Positions 45,432 to 56,812 of a stretch of 64,000 nt of DNA are shown piece after piece. Position numbers and translations under genes: made by a program. Position 1 is the stretch's first letter; each line of letters starts with the position of its first letter. The notes under the pieces are model-generated. The model saw only the letters and a program-made list of their open reading frames with translations, searched no databases and was not told where the DNA came from. Location: assembly GCA_035772735.1 (NCBI GenBank), contig JASDFA010000003.1, positions 124,363,001 through 124,427,000 on the forward strand, read 5' to 3'. The DNA comes from Datura wrightii (Eukaryota; Streptophyta; Magnoliopsida; Solanales; Solanaceae).

Positions 45432-46400
45432 ATGATGGCAAAGAACTAAGTCTCAACATTAGATCATAACCATCCACTGTATCTTCAAGCTTCAGATGCA
45501 CCTGGAGTCGTCTTGATACCGATCAAACTCACTGGACCAGAGAATTACTCACTGTGGAGTAGATCGAAGAAACTGGTGCTAAGAGGTAAAAGAAAGCTAG
45601 GATTCGTGGAGGGAACCTGCTTGAAGAGCAGTTACAAAGGAGATATTGCAGAGCAGTGGGAGAAATGCAATGTGATTGTTTTGTCATGGATAGGGAGTAC
45701 AGTTGTGAGTGAGTTACTACCTAGAATAATGTTTGCTTCCAATGTAGAAAAATTTTGGCAGGATTTCCAAGAGCGATTTGATCGCTTGAATTTGACCAGA
45801 ATTTATCATTTATGGAGCGAAATTGCGACCTTGAGATAATGTGTTGATTCTGTCACTACTTATTACTCGAAGATGAAAAATTTATGGGATGAATTGGATG
45901 TGATGTTTCCTCCACCAACTTGTAATTGTGCTGAATCAGTGCCTTATGTGGAACATTTGAATTCGCAAAGGTTGTTGCAATTTCTGATGGGCTTGAATGA
46001 AGACTATGGCAGCATTCATAGCCATGTTTTAGCAAAGAGGAAGACAATATCAGTCAATGAAGCTTATGCAATTGCTACACAGGAAGAGAATCAAATGACA
46101 CTTGGAGTAATTGATGATTAAAGAGATTCCCTAGCTATGCTTGCAGGTAAGGGTAAGAAAGTAATTGATGAACATAGAGAAGCACTAACTATGTTTGCAG
46201 GACGAGGTCAATATAGAGGTGGTCAACATAGAGATAGACCATCTATGTATGTAGGAGAGGCCATCCATCCAGAAACAATAACAAAAAGACAATAGGAGTT
46301 GCTTGTTATCACTGTGGCTTCAAGGGACATTGCATAGATGATTGTTATCGACTAGTAGGATATCCACCTGATTTCAAGAGTAAAAGGAAGGATCATGATT
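45432..46400 (+). pseudogene. C2 gag
   Basis: An ATG pair at 45432-45437 is followed by a stop after five codons. The gag then reads open at 45513-45839 (IKLTGPENYSLWSRSKKLVL, NVEKFWQDFQERFD), stops, and continues at 45873-46121 (TYYSKMKNLWDELDVM, LLQFLMGLNEDYGSI). The zinc knuckle CYHCGFKGHCIDDC at 46304-46345 has all four ligands, in a different frame from the preceding block. Frameshifts and stops make it non-functional. Confidence 0.88.
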
Positions 46401-46405
46401 CTAGA

Positions 46406-49400
46406 ATGAAATTTGGGAAGTTCAAACCATCTACTCATTCAACTACAACATGTGATGATGAATTGCAAGGAGGAGGACCTCATTTCACAGACCAACGATA
46501 CACGAAATTGGTTAATACACTTGACAAAGCAGATTCTCTTGATTCCATTGCTTGCAACTTACGCATGACAGGTATAACTTCATTTCTATCTATAGAAGGA
46601 TTGGCCTATGACTGGATTGTAGATTTTGGATCTTCACATCGTATCACTCCATGTAGAAAACTATTGATTGCTCTTAGAAGCATAGAAGTATATTCAAGTG
46701 ATAAAAGGGTGCAGGTACTCACAGGAGGCAAATGCAATATTGATCATGTAGGAGAACAAGGATTTTAGGAATTACGAACTAAGGAGTGTGTTACATGTCC
46801 CAGAATTCCAGTTCAATCAGCTTTCAGTATAAAATATTACCAAAGAGCTATCTTGTTATGTCTCCATCTTCCCTGATTTTTCTGTGTTTCAGGCACTCTC
46901 AAATGGCAGGGTACTGGGGATTGGTAGAGAGAGAGAAGGCTTATACATTTTGAAAGAGGAAATAAAGGAGGATTTGAGATTTACTACAGCTGCTTGCTTA
47001 GCAGAAGTTGATACAAGTATGTTGTGGCATTTTAGACTTGTTCATGCCTCCATAGAAGTTATGGAGCACATTAGTACATTGAAAAACAATATAGATAAAC
47101 TCATAAACATTAATTGCCAAATTTTTCCCATATCAAAATAATGTAGATTGAAGTTCCCTGCTAGTACTAGTAAGACAAATTCTGTCTTTTCCTGCCTATG
47201 GATGTTTGGGAGCCTTATAGAAAGCCAATTTATGACTAGAAATCTTATTTTGTCACCATTATGGATGATCATAGTAGGTACACTAGGATATGTTTGATTC
47301 ATTCTAAGTCTGAAGTGATTGTATCTCTTAATGTTTTTTTGGCCTTAATAAAGAAACAGTTTGACAAATCTGTGAAAGTGCTGAGAACTGACAATGACAC
47401 TGAATTTTACAATTATTTTGTGTTGAGTTATTGGCTTCTTATGGGATTGTTCATTAGAGTAGATGTGCTTATACTCCCCAGAAAAATGACACAACTGAAA
47501 GAAAACACAGACATATACTTGAAATAGCTAGATCCTTGAATTTTCTAAGTAATGTCCCTATTCATTTTTGGGGAGACTATGTTAGAACTACAGTGCACTT
47601 GATAAATAAACTGTCCTCACTTGTGCTTGATAATAGATCTCCTTATGAGTTGTTGTTTGGTAGATCACCTACTATAGAACATCTTAGAGTTTTTGGTTGC
47701 TTGTGCTTTTGAAGCAAATTGCCTAGAGGTGACAAATTTGCTCCTAGGGCCACAAGACTAGTTTTTATGGGGTACTCATACACTCAAAAGGGCTATAGGT
47801 TGTATGAATTGGTGGGACATTCCTTCTTTGTGAGTAGGGATGTAGTCTTTAGAGAGTCTGTTTTTCCTTTTAAAGATGATGCCCACACAGATACCTTTGA
47901 TATGTTCCTTTCCTCATAACCCTCACTGATTGACACAACACCTATATTACCAGCAGATACTCCATAGTATAATTACCCTGTACCAACAGATATTTCAGAT
48001 ACTAATTCCTATCCTTCACATCAACAAGTCCTAGAAATGATACCCCAGGTTGTTCCAAGTAATCCACCACTATATTATGAAGTTTCAAATGCAACTAGTG
48101 AAGTTGCTCCTCCAATTATATCAGCTAAATCTGATGAAGATGCTCCTCCAGTTATGCCACTTGATGTCCCAGTGTCCTTACTAGAAGCTCTCTCCTATAG
48201 ACCAAACAAGGTGATTTATCCTCCTGCCTGGCACAGTGACTATGTCACTATGAGGTCTAGTGCTCACTGCATCTACCCCATTTCCAATTATGTAGGATAT
48301 TCTCATCTCTCAGGATCTTATCAAGCTTATCTAGGAGCTCTGTCTTTAGCATTTGAGCCACAGTCCTTTAAAGAAGCTTTTATGAATGCCAGATGGATTG
48401 CAACTATGGAATATGAGGTTGCTGCTTTGGAAAGAAATCAAACTTGGGAGTTGGTGGACCTGCCACCAGGTAAGTAGGCCATCAAGTCAAAGTGGGTGTT
48501 CAAGATTAAGCATAAGGAAAACGGAGAAGTAGACAATACAAGGAAAAACTAGTAGCTAAGGGCTACACACAAAAGGAAGGAATAGACTATCGTGAGACTT
48601 TCTCACCTATTTCCAAAATGGTAACTATGAGAATAGTCATTTGTTTGGCTGCTTCTAAAGACTGGCCATTGTTCCAAATGGATGTCAGCAATACCTTCTT
48701 ACAAGGTGATTTGTTTGAAGCGGTTTACATGCATCTACCACAAGACTTTCATAGACAAGGGGAGACCAAAGTATGCAGGTTGTTGAAGTCCTTGTATGGG
48801 CTTAAGCAAGCCTCTAGACAATGGAACATCAAATTGCCTACTACCTTGTTGAAGGCTGGTTACTGTCAAAACAGCCATGATCATTCTTTATTTATTAAGA
48901 AGGAAGAGGGTCACATTGTGATTGTTTTGATATATGTTGATGATCTATTGATCACTGGGAGCAGTTTAGACCTTGTTGAAGCAGCAAAACAAACACTGCA
49001 CTCCAATTTTCAAGTGAAAGGTTTAAGAGAGCTAAGATATTTTTTGGGCATTGAAGTGCTTAGGTATAAGGATGGGATACTCCTTAACCAAAGGAAGTTT
49101 ACTCTACAATGAACTCTGAAGCAGGTCTGAGTGGTGCCAAACTAGCTTCTACTCCACTAGAAGCTAATATAAAACTCACTACTGTTTCCTATGACACCTT
49201 GACTGGATTACAAAATATCCTTTATTGGATGATATTACCAGTTATTAGTGGTTGGTGGGTAAGCTGATTTATCTTTCCATTACTAGGCCAGATATTTGCT
49301 TTGAAGTGCAAGTATTGAGTCAATTCATGCAATGTCCAAGAAATCCCACTGGGTTGCAACACAAAGAGTTGTTAGATATGTGAAAGGTTCACCTGGACTG

Positions 49401-49913
49401 GGTGTGTTGAGAAGAGAACCTGTTAATGGTCTAAGAGTTTTTTGTTACTCAGACTGGGCTACTTGCCCAAACATAAGAAGATCAGTTACTGGCTATATGA
49501 TACAGATGGGAAACTCTTTGATCTCTTGGAATTCCAAGAAACAACACACTATGAGCAGAAGTTTAGCTGAAGCTAAGTATAGAAGTATGACAAATGCAGT
49601 AGATGAGTTAGTTTGGTTTGTTGGTCTGCTGAAAGATCTCACAGTGCATATTGAAACCCCTATTACACTTTGTTGTGATAACAAAATAGTAATATAGATA
49701 GACACTAATCCTATGTTCCATAAGAGAACAAAGCATATAGAAATTGATTTCCATTTTATGAGGGAAAAACTCATATCTGGGTTGATCAAACCAAAGTTTT
49801 TGGGGACAAAATCTCAACTTGCTAATTTGCTAACAAAAGGATTAGGAGTAAATCAACATCACTATTTGTTGTCCAAGCTTGGAGTTTTAAATGTATTTCA
49901 ATCTCCAGCTTGA
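46406..49913 (+). pseudogene. C2 pol
   Basis: Protease WIVDFGSSHRITP (46610-46650), in which the active-site DSG/DTG reads DFG. Pre-integrase region MLWHFRLVHAS (47020). Integrase core fragment MDDHSRYTRICLIHSKSE, then VLRTDNDTEFYN (47261-47527). C-terminal integrase APRATRLVFMGYSYTQKGYR (47719-47919). RT: MDVSNTFLQGDLFEAVYM, RLLKSLYGLKQASRQWN and catalytic LIYVDDLLITG, both aspartates kept (48618-49112). RNase H: VFCYSDWATCPNIRRSVTGY and LAEAKYRSM (49332-49697), and HIEIDFHFMREKL (49713-49913). At least eight stops or frame changes. Pol order marks it as copia. Confidence 0.92.
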
Positions 49914-49920
49914 AGGGGAG
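49910..49920 (+). other. C2 polypurine tract
   Basis: TTGAAGGGGAG immediately precedes the 3' LTR. Confidence 0.88.
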
Positions 49921-50219
49921 TGTGCAAATAGTGATAGTCAGTAGGTGGTTAGTTGCAGAGTTAGTTACTTAGCTGGTAGTGAGCTAGCAACGATATGTCA
50001 ATTAGTTAAGGAGTTAGTTAGAGTTGTTAGTGGTGCAATAGGCAATCGTCTTAACAGACTAGTATAAATCCCCACCTCTCTAATCTAAAGAGGTAAGATT
50101 GTACAGATTTTGAGATTGCAATACAAGTTTCTTATTCTACTCTTCTACATTTCCTTGTATTGAGCAACAATGGCTGTAGCTTGATCTGTTCCTCAAGCTA
50201 CAGATAACAAAAGTTAACA
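49921..50219 (+). repeat. C2 3' LTR
   Basis: Starts TGTGCAAATAGTGATAG and ends GTTAACA. TATAAAT at 50063-50069 corresponds to the 5' LTR box. Confidence 0.93.
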
Positions 50220-50235
50220 TATACAGGGTATTACA

Positions 50236-50271
50236 TCCTTCCTCCCTTAGGAACATTCGTCCTCGAATGTG
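50236..50271 (-). other. PPT and 36 bp of G2-type internal sequence beyond the 5' LTR
   Basis: tccttcctcccttagg followed by aacattcgtcctcgaatgt matches the sequence just inside the G2 3' LTR (24581-24616), where it is the PPT and the start of internal DNA. Its presence outside the G2 5' LTR means that LTR also had an element attached on its other side. The match ends at about 50271, and 50272-50324 is unassigned. Confidence 0.75.
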
Positions 50272-50329
50272 TGATATAAAAACTCTTATATTTATTTTTA
50301 TTATCAATTAGGTGCTCTTGACTCATATC

Positions 50330-52539
50330 CATTATACCCCTGGAACCCAAGGATCAGACCCGGGAGTCAAATGGGAAAAAAATCTAGAAAATATTGCAGC
50401 AGTGCAGAATGAGTCGTTAGACGACTCGTAAGGAGACCCCACGAGTCGTCAGGTGGCTCGTGGGAAGGTTGGACTGTTCTAAGGAGTTGAGGTCCCCATG
50501 AGCATGGGAACGACTCGTGGTCAGCCACCACGAGTCGTCAGGTCTCCCATGGGGTGAGGTTAAGGGTTACTCGGGAGGTTTGACCAATGTACCTAACGGA
50601 TGGGACCCCACGATTCGTGGCCAGCCCTTACGACTCGTGAGGTGGGTCGTGAGCAAGCCTGTAGAAATTTGATTAAGGATGAGGCAATGTACTTGACGGA
50701 AGCTGGTAATGAGTCGTTGCCTCGGGGACGAGTCGTCATGTCCTCCATTAAGAGCCTAGGTGAAAAGTTCCAGTGGACTCAACGAAATGACCCAACGACT
50801 CGCTGTCCCTGGTAACGAATCGTTAGATCTCCCGTTAGGGTCACCTGGCAGTTATTTTCTGCAAATTAGTAAGGGCCTTCTCATAATTTCCTACACTCCT
50901 AAGACCTAAACTACGTCGTTTTAAGGTCAGGAAAGGGTATTTTTAGGAGGAAAATAACTCATGCTAGGTCTCATTTGGCATTTTGCAAGATCCAGAGAAG
51001 GGAGTAGGAGGGGGGTTAAAGTGTCTTCTTTAAGATTCTTCAAGTTTCCACCTAAGGTTTCTTAAGGGAGTTAAGAATTACGTAATTCCAGGTATGTGGA
51101 ATTTTGAATGGGTAGTCTAGTCCCTATCAATGCCCAATTTCTCTTAAATACTTAGTTTGAATTACAAACTCTTGATGGGTCATAACCCAATTGCATGTTT
51201 CCTACAAAAAATTGATATGAGCATGTGGTAGTGTGTCTAGAATCATGGGTTCTAATTATTGGGTTGTTTTCACTTATTTTCTTCAATATTGATGATTTAA
51301 TCCCTAAAAGCACGTGTACCCTAAGTCATGGGGTTTTTAGTGAAATTCATGATTTTGGTGGTTTCTAAAGCATGATATGAACTTTTGAATTTTAAGCATA
51401 TTTTCAATTACTCATGTTATTATGATCACGTTTTCCATAAATTTAAGCATTTTAGATACGATTGAAATTATGGGAAATGCCCACATGTCTCTTATGATTC
51501 ATGAACTACGATTTTGGCCGAACCAAGGGCTCCATTTCCATGGATAGTATCACAAATTCTCAAGCATGTTATGATTATCACAATTTAACTAGCCATGCAT
51601 TTCATGTATAAATTTTATGAGCACGTTGCATGTTTTGGGAGTAGTACCTAACACCGGATAGGTTCGGGGCCTAGGTTACCCCCTGAATCTCAGAACTACG
51701 TGCCACCGTAGGTTATGTTTGGGACCGCCTCAGTGTCTGTCCCGTATGCCCTATGGGGTCTTCATGAGTGATATCACGCCTTTCATGGTTCATACCCCTG
51801 GAAAGGTATGGACGGCCTCCCGACTAGGCTTACAGGTCGGGCTCCATGTGTGCTCGTATGTGGTATGTCGGTTATAGAAATCTTCCACTGTTCCTCATTG
51901 TTGTAATGCATGTATGATTATGTTCTTTTGGCTCAAGTTATGTTTTATGAATTGTTTTCCCTCATGTTATGACTATGACAGGTTTACGAATATTTTGGAA
52001 AATCTTGAGCCTTACAATATACTTATGATTTTAGTTTTTATGATCATGATGTCCCCACTCCTATAACTTTCATGATTTTAAGCATTGTCTTGCATACCTT
52101 ATATTCTCAGTACCTTCCAAGTACTGACCCACATATTTTCAGGATCCGTTTCACAGGTTCAGCATCGTACCTAGCTTGCGCTCAATTCTTCTCTCAGCTT
52201 CCAGTGGTGAGTCCTCATGGTTCGAGGGCTTCTTGTTCGGACTTTATTTACCTTTTGTTTCCAAAATGTTGGGGTTAGTTGGGGTCTTGTCCCTTCAACC
52301 CGTCTATTATGATTAGAGCCTTTCAGACCTATGTGTAGTATTCAGCCGTTTATGTTTGGACCTTGTATTATTATGTCTTACACCTCTTGTTACGATTTCC
52401 AACTAGTGCATGATTATTAAGTTGAGCTTTTCACCTTATGTGAATGGATTAGATATATGCTCACGCCATGGGTTGACTTGGAGTCTTCAGGGCTCCTTGT
52501 CTCGTGTCTACGATCCGGATGTACTCTCGGGTCGTGACA
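50330..52539 (+). mobile_element. Solo LTR S2
   Basis: 2,210 bp, from CATTATACCCCTGGAACC to CGGGTCGTGACA, with TSD ATATC at 50325-50329 and 52540-52544. By alignment with S1 (TGTAACACCCC) the 5' terminal TG is now CA. Shares with S1 the palindromic ACGASTCGT cluster, a ctacgtcgtttta block at about 50911, and a cagtaccttccaagtactgacc block near the 3' side. No internal sequence is present. Confidence 0.87.
50405..50830 (+). repeat. Cluster of ACGASTCGT palindromic motifs in S2
   Basis: Six exact copies: 50421, 50441, 50510, 50530, 50630 and 50728, plus several one-mismatch copies (gagtcgtt, cgattcgtgg, cgaatcgtt). The 9-mer is self-complementary apart from its centre base. S1 has exact copies at 42243, 42410 and 42526. 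Confidence 0.85.
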
Positions 52540-52544
52540 ATATC

Positions 52545-53879
52545 ACTAGGTCTTGGGTCTATTTCTATTTTATTTCCACACTTACGTCACTTAATGACAT
52601 GTTTTACGGCCTATCACAATTTTATTCACATTATGCATATTAATAATGGATAATGATTAGGGGAATTTTAGTCGCGACATATCTGTTCATATTATTTATT
52701 TATGTTGAATCAGTGCATTTTATTATATTATTCAAATGGATTTACTTTTATATAGTTATTACCTTATGTGTTGAGATTATATAAATTGTATAGGTTGAAT
52801 GCTAGGTATTTTAAAGGTTAACCCTTGCCATTACCTTGTTGGAGTTAGGTGGTGACACTTTCTTTGTACATGTTTATTATTGTAATTATGCTGCACTTGC
52901 TAGACTATTTGTGTAGATCCAACTTTTGGCAATAGTAGAGTCTGAGACCGTTTCCAGAGAGTTGCAGAGAAATTTGAGTTGAGATGCTTGGCTGATCCAT
53001 GGAACTAGACTCCCCTATCTTTATTTACATATTTATGATATTTGTATTTATTTTTGGTTATGCAGAGCTCATTAGTTATATTTCCAGATTTTATATACTA
53101 CTTTCGCACTTATGATATCTGAGATATATGTTACAACTTATAATTATTTAAAATTCTTACTATCTGTATATTATTAAGGTCAATTGATTAAAACTGTAAT
53201 AAATATGACTACCGGGTTGGGGTGTAGGTACTTTTTAATCTTGGCAAAAAATTAGTTGCTAGGGAAGTTGATGAAACTTATTTGTGATTTGTGAACTAGC
53301 ATTAATACTTGTTTTGCTTGATGGTGGTGAATTATTTCTAGGGAATTGTTAAAATATGGCCTCTATTGGTTCCAATGGAGGTGAAAAATGGACCTTGGGG
53401 ACGGTTTGAGATGAGGCAAGAGAGAAGGAACAAAAGGGAGAAAATGGAAAAGGATATGAATTGATAGGGCAAATAGTAATACAAAAAAGGTTGCAATTAA
53501 GGCTGAAAAGGGTAATAGAAAAATCTATATGTCAAATGTGATAAATATATTTTTTTGTATATGAGTGATCATGTAAAATTCTCTTATATTAAGTGTATAA
53601 CATTTAAATTTTTTATAACCTTTATTTTGCACTCTTATCAAATGGTTCGTTTTTAGTGTCTACTTTGGTTTGGTCACTCGTTGACTAATTATCCTTTTAT
53701 ATGCTTTAAATATATATTTCCCTGCAATTGTTTGTTGTTGAGCATAATTCACTACTAAATTCATTCAAGTGCTTTTTCTCCTTGTCACATGAAATTAGGC
53801 CTTCAAACTCATAACTGAAGTAATTCGTGAAAATATATAAAAATGCCCTCCAATTTGTCCTGGATTATCAATTACATAA
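52545..53879. other. Unassigned, possibly old LTR sequence
   Basis: AT-rich with no coding potential. The stretch 52840-53030 (ggtgacactttctttgtac, then gcagagctc downstream) has the general look of a decayed plant LTR, but I can pair it with nothing else in the window. 53330-53480 is purine-rich (gaggcaagagagaagg). Confidence 0.35.
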
Positions 53880-55290
53880 CTATATTTTATTAGACTCTAG
53901 TGATAGTGGGGTCACAGTTCAAAATATAAGTGTCATCTTTGGTTGTGGAGGTGAATGAGCGACAATATGAGGATCTTAGCTTACTACAACTTAGAGGCAA
54001 AGCTTAGCGTGTAGAGTCATTCGCCTTTAAGGTATCAGGAGATGGAGTCTTGAGATATAGAGATTGAATTTGTGTTACAAATGTTACATGGATTTGATAG
54101 CAAATTATGGAGGAGGCACATCATTCTTTCTATTCTATTCACTCAGGTCGACAAAGATGTATCATGAATTTAAAGAAATCTTTTGGTGGCACAGGATGAA
54201 GAAAGATATCACCGAGTTTGTGGCACGATGTCCTAATTGCTAGTAGGTGAAGGCTAAGTATTAGAGGCGTTCTAGGCTAGCTTAGGAGATAGCCATATCC
54301 ATGTGGAAATTGGAGGCGATTAACATGGATTTTGTCACCAGATTACCCTATTCAATGCGTAAGTTTGATTCTAATTGGGTGATTATTACTAGGTTGACGA
54401 AATTAGTCTATTTCTTGTCGGTTAGGGCTTCTTTTACGGTCGAATATTATGCAAGATTGAATATATGAGAGATAGTTTGGCTGCATGGTGTCCCAATATC
54501 CATTATTTCTAATAGAGGGGCACAATTTACAACTAACTTTTGGAGGTCATTCTAGGAGGTTATGGGGATGCAGTTTAATCTCACCATAACTTTTCATCTC
54601 CAGACTGATAGCCAGAACGAACGCACAAATCTAGGCGCTCATGAATATGTTATGAGTGTACATGCTAGATTTTAATGGAAGTTAGGGCGATCACTTGCCT
54701 CTCATACAATGACAGCTATAATTCCAGTATTAGGTTGTCGCGTTATGAGGCTTTATATGGGTGAAAATGCAGATCCCCCATCGGGTGATTTGAGGTAGGT
54801 GAGTTAGGTTGTTTGGACTTGACTTATTGCATTAGGTAGTAAAACAGGTTAAGCTTATTTAAGAGTAGTTGTTGATAGCTTCGGAGTCGCCATAAGTCAT
54901 ATTCCGATATTGATGACGGGACTTGGAGTTCTGTATCGATGATTAGATATTTCTGAAAATCTCACCTATGAAAGGCGTTATGAGATTTGGTAGGAAGGAA
55001 AAGCTTAGTCCGAAATTCATTAGGCCATACTGAATCCTCCAGAAAGTAGGCCGAGTAGCCTACGAGCTAGAGTTGCCTCCGGCGTTGTTGAGGATGTTTA
55101 AATTTCAGAGGAGTTGTCCTATGAAGAGACTCCAACAGCGATATTAGATGAGGAGGTCCATAGATTGAGGACCAAAGATGTGTCTTCCGTGAAAGTCTTA
55201 TGGTGGAACAAGAACGTCGAAGAAATGACTTGAAAAGCCAAAGAAGATATGAGGTCCAGATACCCTTTCAGCGCCAAGGTGATAGTAAAC
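53880..55290 (+). pseudogene. Ty3 remnant G5: integrase to chromodomain
   Basis: Plus-strand reading with many stops: MEEAHHSFYSIHSG (integrase zinc region, 54100), FVARCPNC followed by a double stop (54215), INMDFVTRLPYS and SNWVIITRLTKLVYFL (core start, 54320-54420), HGVPISIISNRGAQFTTNFW (core, 54485-54545), and SYEETPTAILDEEVHRLRTK with DVSSVKVLWWNKN (chromodomain-like, 55110-55220). The family is that of G1 and G2. LTRs and the other domains are missing. Confidence 0.85.
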
Positions 55291-55439
55291 TAGCCTAGAT
55301 TGCGTCGGTTGAGTTATCTTTCTATATTACAAATTTTCCTTAATGTAGTCATGATTTGTTTAGTTAGTTATCTGTCAAGTTGTGTTGTATTAGCTTATTG
55401 TATTGCCTTGTGAGGTAGTATATATATCTTGGGTGTCTA

Positions 55440-56265
55440 GTGTTTTATGGCATAAGGAAGATTGTTTATTATGTTCAATTGGTTATAAAGGTTATGATGA
55501 GAATTCTATTATGGCATAATAGACTTTTTTCTTTTGGTGGAAGGTGTATCCTCATTCTTCATGTCTCACAAACCATGACAATATACCTATTATCTTCCAT
55601 GAATCAATTATCTGGGATGGTTAATCAACTGCATAGGTTATTGCAGCAGGAAGCAAGAGCAACACTAAGTGTCGTGGGATAAACTTTGTTGGCCTAAGAA
55701 GGAGGGAGGAGTAGGCTTTAGATTTCCATGATATATGAATTATCTTCTTTCTTTTCTTTCTCGGGGAATGACCACACCTTCAACTAGTCACCAGTGCCCA
55801 AATTTTCTGTATCTGCCAACTCGTAACCTTGCTCCTGAATATTCTATCTCTTTGCTAAGTTATGATGGAGTTTTAGAAGTACAAATATTTTGTGGAGTTC
55901 CTACATGAGGAATAAATATCGTAAAAAACTACATCCAATTATAACACAAGATAAGGAAGGTTCTTGTGCTTGGAGGAAAATGATCACAATCATGAAGAAG
56001 GTTGAGCATCAAATTTGGTGGCAGTTGAAGACTGAAAATTGTAGTTTTTTGTTTGAAAACTAGACCAAATTAGGTGTCTACTATGTGAATTCAGAATCTA
56101 GTATAAAATAGGATATAGAAGTTAAGGAGTAAGTAGTAGTAGAAAGATAAAATATGTAGAACTTAATAGAAGTTCTACCAGATGACATCGTTTAGCATAT
56201 ACAAAATAACATTTCAGTTCCTAAAGACATAGAGGGAAATAATACTTAGTCGTAGTGGAAGAATG
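55440..56265 (+). pseudogene. L1-type LINE ORF2 C-terminal remnant
   Basis: 55440-55682 contains LLWHNRLFSFGGRCILILHV and NQLSGMVNQLHRLL. After frame changes, 55860-56085 reads LWWSFRSTNILWSSYMRNKY, KKLHPII, and KVEHQIWWQLKTENCSF. Near 56170-56220 the reading is LPDDIV followed by HIQNNISVPK. This is the region after the RT domain in plant LINEs (RT C-terminus and the zf-RVT-like segment). The 5' part is missing. It has several stops and shifts and is unrelated to the LINE at 2540-4160. Confidence 0.82.
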
Positions 56266-56279
56266 ATATTCTAGATCGA

Positions 56280-56812
56280 TTTGGTGTATACTCTTGGGAG
56301 AGTCTCATGATAGAATCCCTGAAGATATTAATACAGAACCAGTCAATTTTGACGAATTATTATAAGACAAAGTTGCATTAGAAAATAACTTGGTAAGTTC
56401 CTTTTACAAAGAGTTTATTGGCTAGAACTTTTAAAATTCGTGTAAAAAGAATGCCTGTAAAAGTTAGATGCATGGTTAAGAGTTTAAGTGGAAGATTATT
56501 AGGATATATTCCATTAACCATGCGTTTAGATATGGTATATTCTAACAATTGTAATGGTTAAAAGTCTAAGTGAGAGATTGTTGGGATATATACTATTAAC
56601 CATGTGTTATGTACTATTAACCATGTGTTTGGATATAATATTTATTATAGAACAATTATTTCTTCAATTTTAATAAAGATTTAAATAGATCATATATTAG
56701 TCAATGTGTCCTTTACGTATATAGTAGATGATTAAGTGTATAGAGTTTAGCTTCTACATGGAAGACTAAATCGTCGATTCTTATAAGTACAAAGTTTATA
56801 TATGTTCACAAT
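56280..56812 (+). mobile_element. Copia tail C4: pol end, duplicated PPT junction, partial LTR
   Basis: RNase H end traces (PFTKSLLARTFKIRVKRM, about 56400-56460) are followed by two copies, 82 bp apart (about 56471 and 56553), of the PPT/LTR junction seen three times in C3. The LTR starts at 56579 (TGTTGGGATATATAC) and matches C3 LTR sequence to atgttcacaat at 56812, where LTR-C begins. The region 56280-56400 may hold an RT fragment (IPEDINTEPVNFDE). Confidence 0.72.

Larger units (their letters stand above)
45091..50219 (+). mobile_element. Ty1/copia element C2 in the G2 5' LTR
   Basis: 5,129 bp with LTRs 45091-45377 (287 bp) and 49921-50219 (299 bp). The left end is TATGAAAC against TGTGCAAA in the right LTR, so the first G is mutated. 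The TSD is TATAT (45086-45090) against TATAC (50220-50224), one mismatch. PBS and PPT are present. Coding order is gag, protease, integrase, RT, RNase H. The LTRs are about 91% alike by eye. Confidence 0.93.
21958..50235 (-). mobile_element. Ty3 chromovirus-like element G2, split by three later insertions
   Basis: The 3' LTR is 21958-24580 and the 5' LTR 39714-50235. Its internal sequence (24581-39713) is interrupted by G3 (24736-34585). The 5' LTR is interrupted by solo LTR S1 (42040-44862) and copia C2 (45091-50219). Removing inserts and duplicated TSDs leaves about 10.46 kb and a 5' LTR of about 2.56 kb, close to the 2.62 kb 3' LTR. Minus-strand order is PBS, gag, protease, RT, RNase H, integrase, chromodomain, PPT: Ty3 order. 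The two ends do not share a TSD (see the PPT fragment at 50236). Confidence 0.9.
39714..50235 (-). repeat. G2 5' LTR, interrupted by S1 and C2
   Basis: Segments 39714-42039, 44868-45090 and 50225-50235 join to a 2.56 kb LTR collinear with 21958-24580. The evidence for joining is direct: the sequences flanking both insertions are contiguous in the other LTR (the cacaatattttacattt region near 24345, and ttacatggggtattaca at 24564-24580). Confidence 0.88.
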
